A stretch of 64,000 nt of DNA from Pedobacter cryoconitis (GCF_014200595.1 NZ_JACHCG010000004.1:62001-126000); one strand, 5' to 3'. Counted from the stretch's first letter, positions 24,523-33,696 are shown. The notes: a model not told the origin generated them from the sequence alone. Translations and numbers: made by a program.

Positions 24523-25041
24523 ATGAATACAAAAACTAAAACGATCTCACTTCTGTACATAATTTGCATTTTTTGCATCAGTGTCTGCTGTGGATCAACA
24601 GTTTTTGCCCAGCGTTCAGATAGTATAGGTACAAGTGCCAAATACAAAAGAATTGTCAGGACTCCTCAAATCAGAGGTGATGTCCCTTCTTACAAGCCAA
24701 GTTATATGCCTGGCTCATCTTTGACACCTTATAACAGCCTTCTTTCGCACAGCAGATCAGCCAGCGGCAGACCAGATAAAATTCTTTCGGTACTTAAAGT
24801 TTATCCTAACCCGGTTGATGATCAGATTAATCTGACGATCCGTTTGGAACGGGAGTCCAATCTGTCTATTAAGATCATGGACTTATTAGGAAATGAAGTG
24901 GTAACCTTATCTAATGAACGCTTATCTGCGGGAGAGCAAACTAAAACTTTCACCATTCCTAACCGGTTGAACAGCGGGATTTATTTCCTTCGTTTTGTTG
25001 CAGGTTCAGAGACTGTTGTTAAACGTATTTCTATTCTCTAA
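24523..25041 (+). CDS. Small secreted protein with T9SS type A sorting domain
   Basis: 172 aa. A signal peptide (residues about 1-29, ending VFA before Gln) is followed by about 55 Ser/Pro/Tyr-rich residues of low complexity. A T9SS type A C-terminal sorting domain then fills residues about 88-172: LKVYPNPVDDQINL, LSIKIMDLLGNEV, LSAGEQTKTFTIPNRLNSGIYFLRFVAGSETVVKRISIL. This domain directs export through the type IX system and attachment to the cell surface. There is almost no room for a cargo domain, so the protein is nearly all targeting signal plus a short spacer. No function is recognised. Confidence 0.88.
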   Translation: MNTKTKTISLLYIICIFCISVCCGSTVFAQRSDSIGTSAKYKRIVRTPQIRGDVPSYKPSYMPGSSLTPYNSLLSHSRSASGRPDKILSVLKVYPNPVDDQINLTIRLERESNLSIKIMDLLGNEVVTLSNERLSAGEQTKTFTIPNRLNSGIYFLRFVAGSETVVKRISIL

Positions 25042-25168
25042 GCTGAATACCCGTTTAAACTCAGCTAATTTTCTGCATCAATCTTTTTTTTACCGGATAT
25101 AATTTACTTTTACGCATCATGCAAGCTGCATGTGAAGATAATAGACGTTTTTTATATACCTGAATACA

Positions 25169-25780
25169 ATGAAGATAATTGCTATTGGCCGTAACTACGC
25201 TGCACACGCTAAAGAATTAAATAACCCTCTCCCATCAAGTCCTGTAATCTTTATGAAGCCGGAAACAGCTGTACTTAAGGATAACAAACCTTTTTATATC
25301 CCGGAATTCTCTTCAGATGTACATTACGAACTGGAAGTTGTTTTAAAAATCAATAAAGAAGGGAAACATATTGCAGAGAAATTCGCTGCTAATTATTATG
25401 ATGAGATTGGTTTAGGTATTGATTTCACCGCGCGTGATCTTCAATCTGCATTGAAAGAAAAGGGGTTACCGTGGGAACTGGCCAAAGCTTTTGACAATTC
25501 TGCTGCTGTCAGCCATTTTATTCAAAAAACTGAACTTGCAGATATCAATGCGATACCGTTTGAGCTGAAAGTAAACGGAGAAAGCCGTCAAAATGGAAAT
25601 ACAGCAAATATCCTGTTCTCTTTTGATAAAATTATAGCCTTCGTTTCACAGTACATCACGTTAAAAAAAGGAGATCTGATTTTTACAGGAACGCCTGAAG
25701 GGGTTGGCCAGGTTCATCCGGGCGACAAACTTGAAGCATGGATAGGTAAAGAACAATTTCTGAATTTCGATATAAAATAA
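25169..25780 (+). CDS. Fumarylacetoacetate hydrolase (FAH) family protein
   Basis: 203 aa, cytoplasmic, single FAH domain. The start KIIAIGRNYAAHAKELNN, the metal-binding segment VHYELEVVLKI (Glu-x-Glu), and the closing LKKGDLIFTGTPEGVGQVHPGDKLEAWI are typical of the acylpyruvate hydrolase/oxaloacetate decarboxylase branch (FAHD1/YcgM-like). The exact substrate is not clear from sequence. It is followed by the M23 peptidase gene after 5 bases. Confidence 0.92.
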   Translation: MKIIAIGRNYAAHAKELNNPLPSSPVIFMKPETAVLKDNKPFYIPEFSSDVHYELEVVLKINKEGKHIAEKFAANYYDEIGLGIDFTARDLQSALKEKGLPWELAKAFDNSAAVSHFIQKTELADINAIPFELKVNGESRQNGNTANILFSFDKIIAFVSQYITLKKGDLIFTGTPEGVGQVHPGDKLEAWIGKEQFLNFDIK

Positions 25781-25785
25781 GTTTA

Positions 25786-27507
25786 ATGATCAAAAAAAGT
25801 ATATTCCTGTTTGTGCTTGTTGTATTTGCAATAAATACTCAGGCCCAGCAAATTTTCAGTAACAATAAATATCCACTGGTAGATTTCCGTCCGCCGCTGG
25901 ATATCGTTCCCCCGGCATTAGCGGGTTCTTTTGGTGAGCTTAGAGGGAATCACTTTCACTCAGGAATAGATTTTCGCACCAATCAGCGTGAAGGGTATCC
26001 TGTTCATGCAATTGCGGATGGATATGTTTCCAGAATGAGGGTTCAGAACAGCGGATTTGGCCAGGCTATATACCTGGTACATCCAAATGGATATACATCT
26101 GTATATGGCCATATATCACGTTTCGCACCCAAAATTGCAGAAGCGGTAAAAGCTTTGCAATATCAGAAAAAGACTTTTGAACTGGATGAATTCCCTGCGG
26201 CAGAAGCATTTCCTGTACACAAAGGCGATGTGATCGCTTATTCAGGAAACAGAGGTAGTTCAGGAGGCCCTCATCTTCATTTTGAAATCAGGGACTCTAA
26301 AACTGAAAACACGATTAATCCGCAACTTTTCGGGATTCAGATCCCGGACAATATTCCACCGGTTATTTATTCTTTATATGTCTATAAATTGAATAAAAAG
26401 CCTTTTAGTGAATATACGCCTAAAACTTTTTTCCAGGTAACTGGTGGGGCAGGTAAATATAGTATCAATAAGGCTGAACCATTGATTGTAAGTGGTGAAG
26501 TTGGATTCGGAATTACCGCTACAGACAGACATAATGGAGCTTCGGGAATTAACGGGGTCTATTCTATTGAACTGGAAGTGGATGGAAAAACTATTTTCAC
26601 CTCTTCTTTAGAGAAGTTTGCTTTTGAAAACAGCAAAGCGATTAACTCGCATATTGATTACCCGGCTTTCATGACCACTAAAAGAAGTATACAGAAAAGT
26701 TTTGTAGATCCGGGAAATCCTTTGCAGATCTACAGCAACCTGGTCAACAGCGGCCGGATTGAATTTAAAGACCAGCAGGTGCATGAGCTGAAATATATTG
26801 TAACTGATGCTAAAGGAAATAAAAGCATTTTACCTTTTACCGTAAAATCTGATGGGCAAACTGTGATTTCTACACCGGATCAGCCAGATGGTATTCCTTT
26901 CTTTTATGCGAAAGAGAATGAATTTGCAGCTGATGGTCTTAAAGTGGTGCTGCCAAAAGGGACTTTATACAATGATTTCAATTTAGTTTATAAGGTTAAA
27001 CCAGAGCCCGCAAAAGGTGCTTATTCACCAGTTTATCAAATTCATAACAACCTTACTCCTTTACATATTGGTTTTGATTTATGGATCAAGGCTGATGCCC
27101 GTTTGGGTGCATTGAAAGATAAAGCAGTGATTGTCAGTACCAGTGGTGCATCACAAGGCGGAGTTTTCGAGAATGGTTATGTGAAAGCTACCCCGCGTAA
27201 TTTCGGCAGTTTCTATATTGCTGTTGATACTATTCCTCCAACAATTATCCCGGTGAACATAACCGATGGTAAAAATATGAGTGGTATAGCTAAAATGGTT
27301 TTTAAAATCCGTGACAACCTTTCAGGAATTAAAAGCTTTAATGGCTATATTGATGGCAATTGGGTTTTGATGGAATTTGACACCAAAACTGCTACCTTAT
27401 GGCATTCCTTTGATGAACGTACCCCGGCTGGAAAACATCAGTTGAAACTGGTTGTGGAAGACATGAAAGGAAACAGTAAAACGTATTCAATTAATTTTAT
27501 AAAATAA
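25786..27507 (+). CDS. M23 family metallopeptidase
   Basis: 573 aa, exported (signal peptide about residues 1-20, ending TQA before Gln). The LytM/M23 domain at residues about 40-185 keeps the zinc ligands: NHFHSGIDF and GGPHLHFEIRD. Between them is the usual IYLVHPNGYTSVYGHISRF. Such enzymes cut peptidoglycan cross-bridges or peptides in the periplasm. The C-terminal 380 residues look like beta-sandwich repeats (GEVGFGITATDRHNGASGINGVYSIELEVDGK; VFKIRDNLSGIKSFNGYIDGNWVLMEFD) and may bind substrate or protein partners. The first Gly-rich core looks active. Confidence 0.92.
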   Translation: MIKKSIFLFVLVVFAINTQAQQIFSNNKYPLVDFRPPLDIVPPALAGSFGELRGNHFHSGIDFRTNQREGYPVHAIADGYVSRMRVQNSGFGQAIYLVHPNGYTSVYGHISRFAPKIAEAVKALQYQKKTFELDEFPAAEAFPVHKGDVIAYSGNRGSSGGPHLHFEIRDSKTENTINPQLFGIQIPDNIPPVIYSLYVYKLNKKPFSEYTPKTFFQVTGGAGKYSINKAEPLIVSGEVGFGITATDRHNGASGINGVYSIELEVDGKTIFTSSLEKFAFENSKAINSHIDYPAFMTTKRSIQKSFVDPGNPLQIYSNLVNSGRIEFKDQQVHELKYIVTDAKGNKSILPFTVKSDGQTVISTPDQPDGIPFFYAKENEFAADGLKVVLPKGTLYNDFNLVYKVKPEPAKGAYSPVYQIHNNLTPLHIGFDLWIKADARLGALKDKAVIVSTSGASQGGVFENGYVKATPRNFGSFYIAVDTIPPTIIPVNITDGKNMSGIAKMVFKIRDNLSGIKSFNGYIDGNWVLMEFDTKTATLWHSFDERTPAGKHQLKLVVEDMKGNSKTYSINFIK

Positions 27508-27509
27508 TT

Positions 27510-27974
27510 ATGAGTGAATTAAAAGAAGGTCAGAAAGCCCCTGAGTTTACCGCAGCGGATCAGGATGGAAACACAGTCTCTCTGGGTCAGTTTGCAGGTA
27601 AAAAAGTGGTTTTATATTTTTACCCGAAAGATGATACTCCTGGTTGTACTGCTGAGGCTTGTGATTTCAGGGATAATTACCAGGGATTAAAAGCGAAAGA
27701 TATTGTCGTACTGGGTGTAAGTGTTGATGATGAGAAGTCACATCAGAAATTTGCGGCTAAACATAGTCTTCCTTTTACCTTACTGGCCGATACTGATAAA
27801 AAGATTGTAGAAGCTTACGGTGTTTGGGGAGAAAAGAACATGTATGGTAAAAAATATATGGGCACCAACCGTACTACTTTTGTAATTGATGAAAATGGCG
27901 TAATCGCACATATCATTAAGAAAGTTGACACTAAAAATTCAACTGCACAAATCCTTGAATTATTAAATAGTTAA
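27510..27974 (+). CDS. bcp: Thioredoxin-dependent thiol peroxidase (BCP peroxiredoxin)
   Basis: 154 aa, cytoplasmic. It reduces hydroperoxides using thioredoxin. The peroxidatic Cys46 sits in YPKDDTPGCTAEACDFRD, and Cys51 in the same motif is the resolving Cys of the PrxQ/BCP type. KKYMGTNRTTFVIDENGVI gives the conserved Arg region. It begins 2 bases after the M23 stop. A thioredoxin gene lies at 33359. Confidence 0.95.
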   Translation: MSELKEGQKAPEFTAADQDGNTVSLGQFAGKKVVLYFYPKDDTPGCTAEACDFRDNYQGLKAKDIVVLGVSVDDEKSHQKFAAKHSLPFTLLADTDKKIVEAYGVWGEKNMYGKKYMGTNRTTFVIDENGVIAHIIKKVDTKNSTAQILELLNS

Positions 27975-28067
27975 GAAGCTGTTATTTCAAACGCTGTAAA
28001 TGCATAATATCACATTTAAATGGTATTTCAGGGCTTTTACATTAAATAATAAATGATAGCAATAAAC

Positions 28068-28075
28068 TATATTTG
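28068..28075 (+). promoter_or_regulatory. Candidate -7 element for the transketolase genes
   Basis: TATATTTG matches TAnnTTTG and lies 41 bases before the transketolase start. No convincing -33 TTG was found. Confidence 0.4.
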
Positions 28076-28116
28076 CTATCAATAGATAAACAATCGAGAA
28101 GACAATAAATAAATAG

Positions 28117-28962
28117 ATGAAACATACAATCAATGAATTAGAGGACATTGTTTCTCAGGTACGAAGAGATATTGTAAGAATGGTACATGGTTGCCAGTCA
28201 GGACACCCGGGTGGATCACTTGGCTGCGCTGAATTCCTTACAGCTTTATATTTTGAAACCATGAACCATTCCACAGATTTTAAAATGGATGGTGCAGGTG
28301 AAGATTTATTCTTCCTTTCCAATGGTCATATTTCTCCGGTATTTTATAGCGTGCTTGCCCGTTCTGGTTACTTCGAAGTTAGCGAACTGGCTACTTTCAG
28401 AAAATTAAACTCTCGTGTTCAGGGTCACCCGACTACACATGAAGGATTACCTGGTATCAGGATTGCTTCGGGATCTTTAGGTCAGGGGATGTCGGTTGCA
28501 ATCGGTGCAGCTTTAACCAAGAAATTGAATAAGGATCATTCTTTAGTCTTCAGTTTACATGGAGATGGTGAGTTACAGGAAGGTCAGAACTGGGAAGCTA
28601 TTATGTTCGCTCCCCACAATAAAGTTGATAACCTGATCTCTACAATTGATTATAACGGACAACAAATTGATGGCCCTACTGAGAAAATATTATCATTAGA
28701 GAACTTGCAGACTAAATTCGAAGCTTTCGGATGGCATGTAATCACTTCTAATGGAAATAAAATGGAAGATATTATTAAAGCTTTGGAATATGCTAAATCA
28801 CTTACTGGTAAAGGCAGACCAATCTTAAACTTAATGAGTACTCAAATGGGTTATGGTGTAGATTTCATGGTAGGTTCACATAAATGGCATGGTACTGCGC
28901 CTAATGATGACCAGCTTGCTTCTGCTTTAAGTCAGAACAAAGAAACATTAGGGGATTATTAA
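28117..28962 (+). CDS. Transketolase, N-terminal subunit
   Basis: 281 aa. This is the thiamine diphosphate-binding half of a split transketolase, which moves two-carbon ketol units in the pentose phosphate pathway. Markers are CQSGHPGGSLGCAEFLTALYF, GSLGQGMSVAIGAALTKK, and the ThDP motif HGDGELQEGQNWEA...DYNGQQIDGP. The C-terminal half is the next gene, 67 bases downstream. Split forms are common in Bacteroidota and many other bacteria, so this is not a broken gene. Confidence 0.94.
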   Translation: MKHTINELEDIVSQVRRDIVRMVHGCQSGHPGGSLGCAEFLTALYFETMNHSTDFKMDGAGEDLFFLSNGHISPVFYSVLARSGYFEVSELATFRKLNSRVQGHPTTHEGLPGIRIASGSLGQGMSVAIGAALTKKLNKDHSLVFSLHGDGELQEGQNWEAIMFAPHNKVDNLISTIDYNGQQIDGPTEKILSLENLQTKFEAFGWHVITSNGNKMEDIIKALEYAKSLTGKGRPILNLMSTQMGYGVDFMVGSHKWHGTAPNDDQLASALSQNKETLGDY

Positions 28963-29029
28963 TTCATAACCATTTAAACTGCGCACCTCTTGTTCAAGAT
29001 AGAGGGGCGATAAAAAAGATATTATCATA

Positions 29030-29986
29030 ATGAAAAAATATACATATTCAGAAAAGAAAGATACCCGTTCTGGTTTTGGTGCCGGTTTACATGAAGCTGG
29101 TCAGAAAAACCCAAATGTGGTTGCACTTTGTGCGGATCTGAAAGGTTCTTTGAAAATGGATGCTTTCGCGGATGAATTTCCGGAAAGATTTATCCAGATC
29201 GGAATTGCTGAAGCAAATATGATCGGAATTGCAGCAGGTATGACTATTGGAGGAAAAATTCCTTTCACCGGTACTTTCGCAAACTTCTCTACAGGCAGGG
29301 TTTATGACCAGATCAGACAGTCTGTTGCTTATTCAAACAAAAACGTTAAAATCTGTGCTTCTCATGCTGGTTTAACTTTAGGTGAAGATGGTGCAACTCA
29401 CCAGATTCTTGAAGATATAGGTTTGATGAAAATGTTACCTGGAATGGTCGTGATCAATCCTTGTGATTACAATCAAACTAAAGCTGCTACTTTAGCTATC
29501 GCTGAGTACGAAGGCCCTGTTTATCTGCGTTTCGGCAGACCAAGTATCCCTGTATTTACTGATCCCGATCAAAAATTTGAAATTGGTAAAGCCTGGATGG
29601 TCAACGAAGGTACTGATGTAACTATTGTTGCAACCGGACACATGGTTTGGAAAGCAATTGAAGCTGGTGAACAATTAGCTGCTTTAGGTATTGATGCAGA
29701 GATTATAAACATTCACACGATTAAACCGTTAGATGAAGAGGCTATCTTAAAGTCGCTTAAGAAAACTGGTTGTGTAGTGACTTGTGAAGAGCACAATAAA
29801 TTTGGTGGGTTAGGTGAAAGTGTTGCGCGTTTATTATCAACTGAACTTCCTTCTCCACAAGAATTTGTGGCTGTAAATGATAGCTTTGGCGAAAGCGGAA
29901 CTCCTGATCAGTTAATGACTAAATACGGACTGGATACAATTAATATTGTTGAAGCAGCTCAAAAGGTTATAAAAAGAAAAAAATAA
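29030..29986 (+). CDS. Transketolase, C-terminal subunit
   Basis: 318 aa. It carries the pyrimidine-binding and C-terminal domains: RFIQIGIAEANMIGIAAGMTIGGKIPFTGTFANF with the Glu that activates ThDP, CASHAGLTLGEDGATHQILEDIGLM, and a C-terminal domain beginning near VTIVATGHMVWKAIEAGEQL. It pairs with the gene immediately upstream to make a full enzyme. The ECF sigma gene starts only 3 bases after its stop. Confidence 0.94.
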   Translation: MKKYTYSEKKDTRSGFGAGLHEAGQKNPNVVALCADLKGSLKMDAFADEFPERFIQIGIAEANMIGIAAGMTIGGKIPFTGTFANFSTGRVYDQIRQSVAYSNKNVKICASHAGLTLGEDGATHQILEDIGLMKMLPGMVVINPCDYNQTKAATLAIAEYEGPVYLRFGRPSIPVFTDPDQKFEIGKAWMVNEGTDVTIVATGHMVWKAIEAGEQLAALGIDAEIINIHTIKPLDEEAILKSLKKTGCVVTCEEHNKFGGLGESVARLLSTELPSPQEFVAVNDSFGESGTPDQLMTKYGLDTINIVEAAQKVIKRKK

Positions 29987-29989
29987 TAG

Positions 29990-30550
29990 ATGAAGCAGGT
30001 TGAAGATGATGAAATACTGGCGAAGTTCTCTGTAGAGCATACTCGTAATGAAGCCTTTAACCTGCTTATCTCAAAATATCAGGAGAAAACTTACTGGCAT
30101 ATCCGCCGCCTTGTCATCGATCATGACGATGCAGATGATCTTGTCCAGGAAGTTTTTATCAAGGTCTGGAAGAATCTGTCCAAATTCAGAAGCGACTCTA
30201 AATTATATACCTGGATTTACAGGATCGCAACAAATGATTGCATTACCTTTTTAAATAAGAAAAAACAGCGTAACAATATTCCTCTGGATGATGTTTCTGC
30301 TGAACTTTCTGAAAGTTTAGTAGCCTCTTCTTATTTCAATGGAGACAAAATCCAGATGAAGTTGCAGCAGGCATTGTTAACACTTCCAGAGAAACAACGG
30401 CTGATTTTTAATATGAAATATTACGATGAACTCAAGTATGAAGAAATTTCTGAAATTCTGGGAACGTCTGTAGGTGCGTTAAAAGCTTCCTTCCATATTG
30501 CAGTAAAGAAAATAGAAGTTTTTATGCTAAATGAAGACATTACCTTTTAA
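29990..30550 (+). CDS. ECF-type RNA polymerase sigma factor
   Basis: 186 aa. Region 2 is clear (DHDDADDLVQEVFIKVWKNLSKFRSDSKLYTWIYRIATNDCITFL), and so is region 4 (LPEKQRLIFNMKYYDELKYEEISEILGTSVGALKASFHIAVKKIE). There is no sigma region 1 or 3, as expected for the extracytoplasmic-function group. The two following genes encode a single-pass membrane protein and an exported small protein, the usual sigma/anti-sigma/sensor arrangement of Bacteroidota. Its stimulus and targets are not evident. Confidence 0.93.
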   Translation: MKQVEDDEILAKFSVEHTRNEAFNLLISKYQEKTYWHIRRLVIDHDDADDLVQEVFIKVWKNLSKFRSDSKLYTWIYRIATNDCITFLNKKKQRNNIPLDDVSAELSESLVASSYFNGDKIQMKLQQALLTLPEKQRLIFNMKYYDELKYEEISEILGTSVGALKASFHIAVKKIEVFMLNEDITF

Positions 30551-30635
30551 ACCTTTTGTGATTTTAAGCATCCATATAGCAGGTAAATTCAGGAAGACCT
30601 GATGTTATCATCCTGCAATAGCTAAATTATTTACA

Positions 30636-31361
30636 ATGAAACACGATATAGAAAACAATGAATGGAAACAAGAAGCCCCTTATCTGGCTTCTCTTGAAAA
30701 AGAAAATCCATTCAGCGTTCCACAGGAGTATTTGGATACCTTACCTGAGCTGATTCATGGCGCAATTTACGCCGATAAGCTTAAGGAGACTATTCCTATG
30801 TCCGGATTTATCGTACCTGATCAATATTTTAACATTTTACAAGACACTATTTTTGCCGAAGCAACAGGTAACGGTTTACAAGCACTCCCGAAAGCTGATG
30901 GTTTCCATACGCCTGATTTATATTTCCAGAAATTACAGGCTAATATTCTCGCGAAAACTGTAGCATCAGATTTTTCAGCTAAAGCCATTGAGCAGGATCA
31001 GCCTGTACGGGTAGCTGAGGCCGGCCCTTCCGCTAAAACGATTGTCAATAATATTCCTGCCAGACCTGAACCTAAATTAATTCGTTTGTGGCATAATGAC
31101 CTGGTTAAATATGCTTCAGCTGCTTGTTTTATCCTGGTTACTGCATTTGGGCTTTATTTGAATCAGCAAAATTTCAATACGGAAAGCAGAAGTTCTGACC
31201 TGGCTAGTGAACAGGTAATATATGATATGAATGAACAGGATATTATTGATCATATAGAAGGAAATAATGTAGATGTATCAAATGACAACACCGCCAATGC
31301 GGATCTGGAAACTTATATTCTAAACAATTATTCTCAAAGTGATCTGTCCTCAGCATTATAA
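30636..31361 (+). CDS. Probable membrane-bound anti-sigma factor
   Basis: 241 aa. The N-terminal 150 residues are predicted cytoplasmic and include three related segments (ENPFSVPQEYLDTLPELI, SGFIVPDQYFNILQDTIFAE, DGFHTPDLYFQKLQANIL), each a Pro-x-x-Tyr followed by a helix. One membrane helix follows at residues about 155-178 (YASAACFILVTAFGLYL), then a short acidic tail of about 60 residues outside. This topology and its place after the ECF sigma gene suggest an anti-sigma factor. No standard zinc anti-sigma motif was seen, so the role is inferred from context. Confidence 0.7.
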   Translation: MKHDIENNEWKQEAPYLASLEKENPFSVPQEYLDTLPELIHGAIYADKLKETIPMSGFIVPDQYFNILQDTIFAEATGNGLQALPKADGFHTPDLYFQKLQANILAKTVASDFSAKAIEQDQPVRVAEAGPSAKTIVNNIPARPEPKLIRLWHNDLVKYASAACFILVTAFGLYLNQQNFNTESRSSDLASEQVIYDMNEQDIIDHIEGNNVDVSNDNTANADLETYILNNYSQSDLSSAL

Positions 31362-31371
31362 TTAAGATACC

Positions 31372-31815
31372 ATGAAACACATACTTGCCATCGCTTTTTT
31401 ATTATATCTCCCCTTTCTGGCTTCTGCACAAAGAGGTGAAGGAAAAAGTAAGGAAATAGAAGCTTATAAAAATACTTATCTCAAAGAAAAATTAGAATTG
31501 ACCCCGGAAGAGGCGAAGATATTCTGGCCAATTTACAATTCAATGCAGAGTGAGCAATCTGAGCTGCGTCAGGAACGCAGAAAAAATATGATCAGTTTCA
31601 GAAAGAGTACAGAAATTGAAAACCTTTCAGATACGGAAGTAGAAAGCCTGATCAATAATGAGCTCAATTTCAAACAGAAGGATTTAAATATTGACCGCAA
31701 ATATTATAATAAACTGAAAAGCAGTCTGCCGATTAAAACTGTAGGCAAATATTACCGTGCAGAACAAACTTTTAAAAGAGAGTTGCTAAGCAGATACAGA
31801 GAAGGTAAAAAGTAA
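31372..31815 (+). CDS. Exported small protein, 'sensor of ECF-type sigma factor' type
   Basis: 147 aa. Signal peptide MKHILAIAFLLYLPFLASA before Gln, then a helical, highly charged mature protein (YLKEKLELTPEEAKIFWPIYNSMQSEQSELRQERRK). The LTPEEA-FWP-Y pattern resembles periplasmic Spy/CpxP-like proteins, and proteins of this kind are placed after ECF sigma/anti-sigma pairs across Bacteroidota. It likely acts in the periplasm as a stress sensor or modulator of the membrane protein encoded 10 bases upstream. Function is inferred. Confidence 0.75.
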   Translation: MKHILAIAFLLYLPFLASAQRGEGKSKEIEAYKNTYLKEKLELTPEEAKIFWPIYNSMQSEQSELRQERRKNMISFRKSTEIENLSDTEVESLINNELNFKQKDLNIDRKYYNKLKSSLPIKTVGKYYRAEQTFKRELLSRYREGKK

Positions 31816-32736
31816 TTAATTCATTTTTTGTCTTTTGATCAGATAGGCTGTTAATATGTTTGAAAAGCCTGCTGCTATATCTGCGTCAATCAGATCTATT
31901 TTATATTGCGCACATTTTAACGTCAGCATCTGGCGATAATCTCCATAAGATTTCAAATAAGCTTCTTTAACTGTAGCTGCATTTGCCTTCAATAATTCCC
32001 CTGTCTCCAGATCTACGAATTGATAAGGTCTGTTCTCAAAATTAAAGTCTACTTCTTTAGCTTTATCGCTTACATTGAAAATGATAACTTCATGTTTATT
32101 AAATTTTAAGTGTTGCAGGGCTGAAAATAAATCTTCCTGATTATTATGCGTTTGGTTTGCAGTTAAAAGATCAGTAAAAATAACAACCATAGAGCGTTTG
32201 TGAACTGATTCTGCTATCTGATGCAGTGACGTACTTAATCCTGTCCCTACGTTGAGCTTAGGCGCTCTCAGCACCTCTTCCAGATGAGTAAATAAATACT
32301 TCTGGTGCATAGTTGTCGATCTTGCGGGTGTATTCAGCATCAGCTGATCTGTAAACAGGCTTAATCCAAAGGCATCTCTTTGCTTTTTGAGCAGTTCAAT
32401 CAGGGCGGCAACTGCCTGTACAGAAAAGGTTAGTTTATTATAATCTCCTTGCGGAAAGTACATAGAGGAAGAGGTATCAATTACAAACTGACAGCGCAGA
32501 TTAGTCTCTTCTTCATATCTTTTGGTATAGAGCTTATCAGTTCTGGCAAATAACTTCCAATCAATATTCCTGACGTTATCACCATTATTATAGGCTCTGT
32601 GTTCAGCGAATTCTACGGAAAAACCATGAAAAGGGCTTTTGTGCAATCCTGTAATAAATCCTTCTACAACCTGTTTAGCGAGTAATTCCAGGTTGCTGTT
32701 AAATTGATATTCTGACTGGTCTGTATGCATGCCCAT
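31816..32736 (-). CDS. DUF58 domain-containing protein
   Basis: 306 aa, no signal peptide or membrane helix. It has the DUF58 core FHGFSVEFAEHRAYNNGDNVRNIDWKLFARTDKLYTKRYEEE, followed by a von Willebrand A-like segment with a MIDAS-type motif (FVIDTSSSM). DUF58 proteins usually partner with MoxR-type AAA ATPases, often in envelope or stress functions, but no moxR gene lies beside it here. It is divergent from the small membrane protein at 32778 and converges on the ECF cassette. Confidence 0.88.
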   Translation of the reverse strand: MGMHTDQSEYQFNSNLELLAKQVVEGFITGLHKSPFHGFSVEFAEHRAYNNGDNVRNIDWKLFARTDKLYTKRYEEETNLRCQFVIDTSSSMYFPQGDYNKLTFSVQAVAALIELLKKQRDAFGLSLFTDQLMLNTPARSTTMHQKYLFTHLEEVLRAPKLNVGTGLSTSLHQIAESVHKRSMVVIFTDLLTANQTHNNQEDLFSALQHLKFNKHEVIIFNVSDKAKEVDFNFENRPYQFVDLETGELLKANAATVKEAYLKSYGDYRQMLTLKCAQYKIDLIDADIAAGFSNILTAYLIKRQKMN

Positions 32737-32777
32737 TTTGTAAATTTAACAAAAGAAGTCTAACTTGCCATTCACTA

Positions 32778-33272
32778 ATGATAATGAATATATCCCCAAA
32801 TCCGGTTAAAACTAAATCGCCACTTCATCGCTTATTGTTAAGAGGCATCGTCATTTTCTATTCTTTGTTATTTAGCTGCGGATTAGTCTCATCGGGTTAC
32901 TTTTTAGGAGGTATCGTGGAACTGAAGCCTATTCCGATGCTGGGCTTATTAAAGTATATTTTATTATGTATCCTTTTTCTGGTGCTTTTAATTAATGTAT
33001 TAAGAGCAATCACCTTGAATCAGGCACATCTTAGCCGTTTATCAAGCAGTACGGGAAATTTCAAATGGCTGTTTACCCTGGCTGTTGTACTTTGCATTGC
33101 AGCAAAAGCAGGGTTGTTTGATTTGAGCAGAGCTCATCCTGTTGAAATTTCTTATATCCAGATTGGCGTATTAACTGTTATTGCCGTTTTTTGTTATTGG
33201 GGCGACGGGCTGTTAAAAGCAGAAGAAATTTTCATCGAAGAAAGTGAAGAAGAAGACTTTCCGCAAGAGTAA
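32778..33272 (+). CDS. Small multi-pass membrane protein, unknown function
   Basis: 164 aa. I do not recognise a family. Four hydrophobic helices are visible: residues about 22-45 (LLLRGIVIFYSLLFSCGLVSSGYFLG), 56-80 (LGLLKYILLCILFLVLLINVLRA), 94-113 and 124-142. A short acidic tail (EEIFIEESEEEDFPQE) ends the protein. The start could be 32778 or the Met two codons later. It stands alone between a divergent DUF58 gene and a terminator. Confidence 0.75.
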   Translation: MIMNISPNPVKTKSPLHRLLLRGIVIFYSLLFSCGLVSSGYFLGGIVELKPIPMLGLLKYILLCILFLVLLINVLRAITLNQAHLSRLSSSTGNFKWLFTLAVVLCIAAKAGLFDLSRAHPVEISYIQIGVLTVIAVFCYWGDGLLKAEEIFIEESEEEDFPQE

Positions 33273-33309
33273 AAGCCTAATCCGGAAGAATTTTAAAATA
33301 TAAAGGCAT

Positions 33310-33342
33310 AAAAAAAGCACCCGTAATACGGATGCTTTTTTT
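33310..33342. terminator. Bidirectional terminator
   Basis: A7-GCACCCGT / ACGGATGC-T7 hairpin with a 3-base loop. The single C-A mismatch on the plus strand becomes a G-U pair on the minus strand. It lies between the convergent membrane protein and trxA genes. Confidence 0.85.
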
Positions 33343-33358
33343 ATATATATCGGGTTGA

Positions 33359-33676
33359 CTACAATTGCTTATCCAATTTACCAGCTAATACTGATTTTGG
33401 AACTGCACCAACTTGTTTATCAACTACTTCACCATTTTTGAAGAATAACAACGCAGGGATGTTACGGATACCGAACTGAGTAGAAATCTGTGGGTTGTTA
33501 TCCACGTTTACCTTACCCACTACTGCTTTTCCTTCATATTCTTTTGAGATTTCATCTACTACCGGACCTACCATGCGACATGGACCACACCATTCTGCCC
33601 AAAAGTCTACTAAAACGGGTTTATCTGATTTCAACACAACTTCCTCGAAGTTAGCGTCTGTGATTTCTATAGCCAT
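33359..33676 (-). CDS. trxA: Thioredoxin
   Basis: 105 aa, the standard length. It is a cytoplasmic disulfide reductase. The active site WCGPC is at residues 29-33 ([16 protein letters not shown]), and the cis-Pro region reads [19 protein letters not shown] -7 promoter element lies just upstream at 33697-33704. It follows dnaE in the same direction, with a gap of 72 bases that holds its own promoter. Confidence 0.97.
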   Translation of the reverse strand: MAIEITDANFEEVVLKSDKPVLVDFWAEWCGPCRMVGPVVDEISKEYEGKAVVGKVNVDNNPQISTQFGIRNIPALLFFKNGEVVDKQVGAVPKSVLAGKLDKQL

Positions 33677-33696
33677 ATTTCTTATTTTTATTTATA

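Noticed and set aside
28117..29986. Transketolase split into two frames, at first suggesting a frameshift
   Set aside because: Each half has its own start and stop with a 67-base spacer, and two-gene transketolases are common in this phylum.
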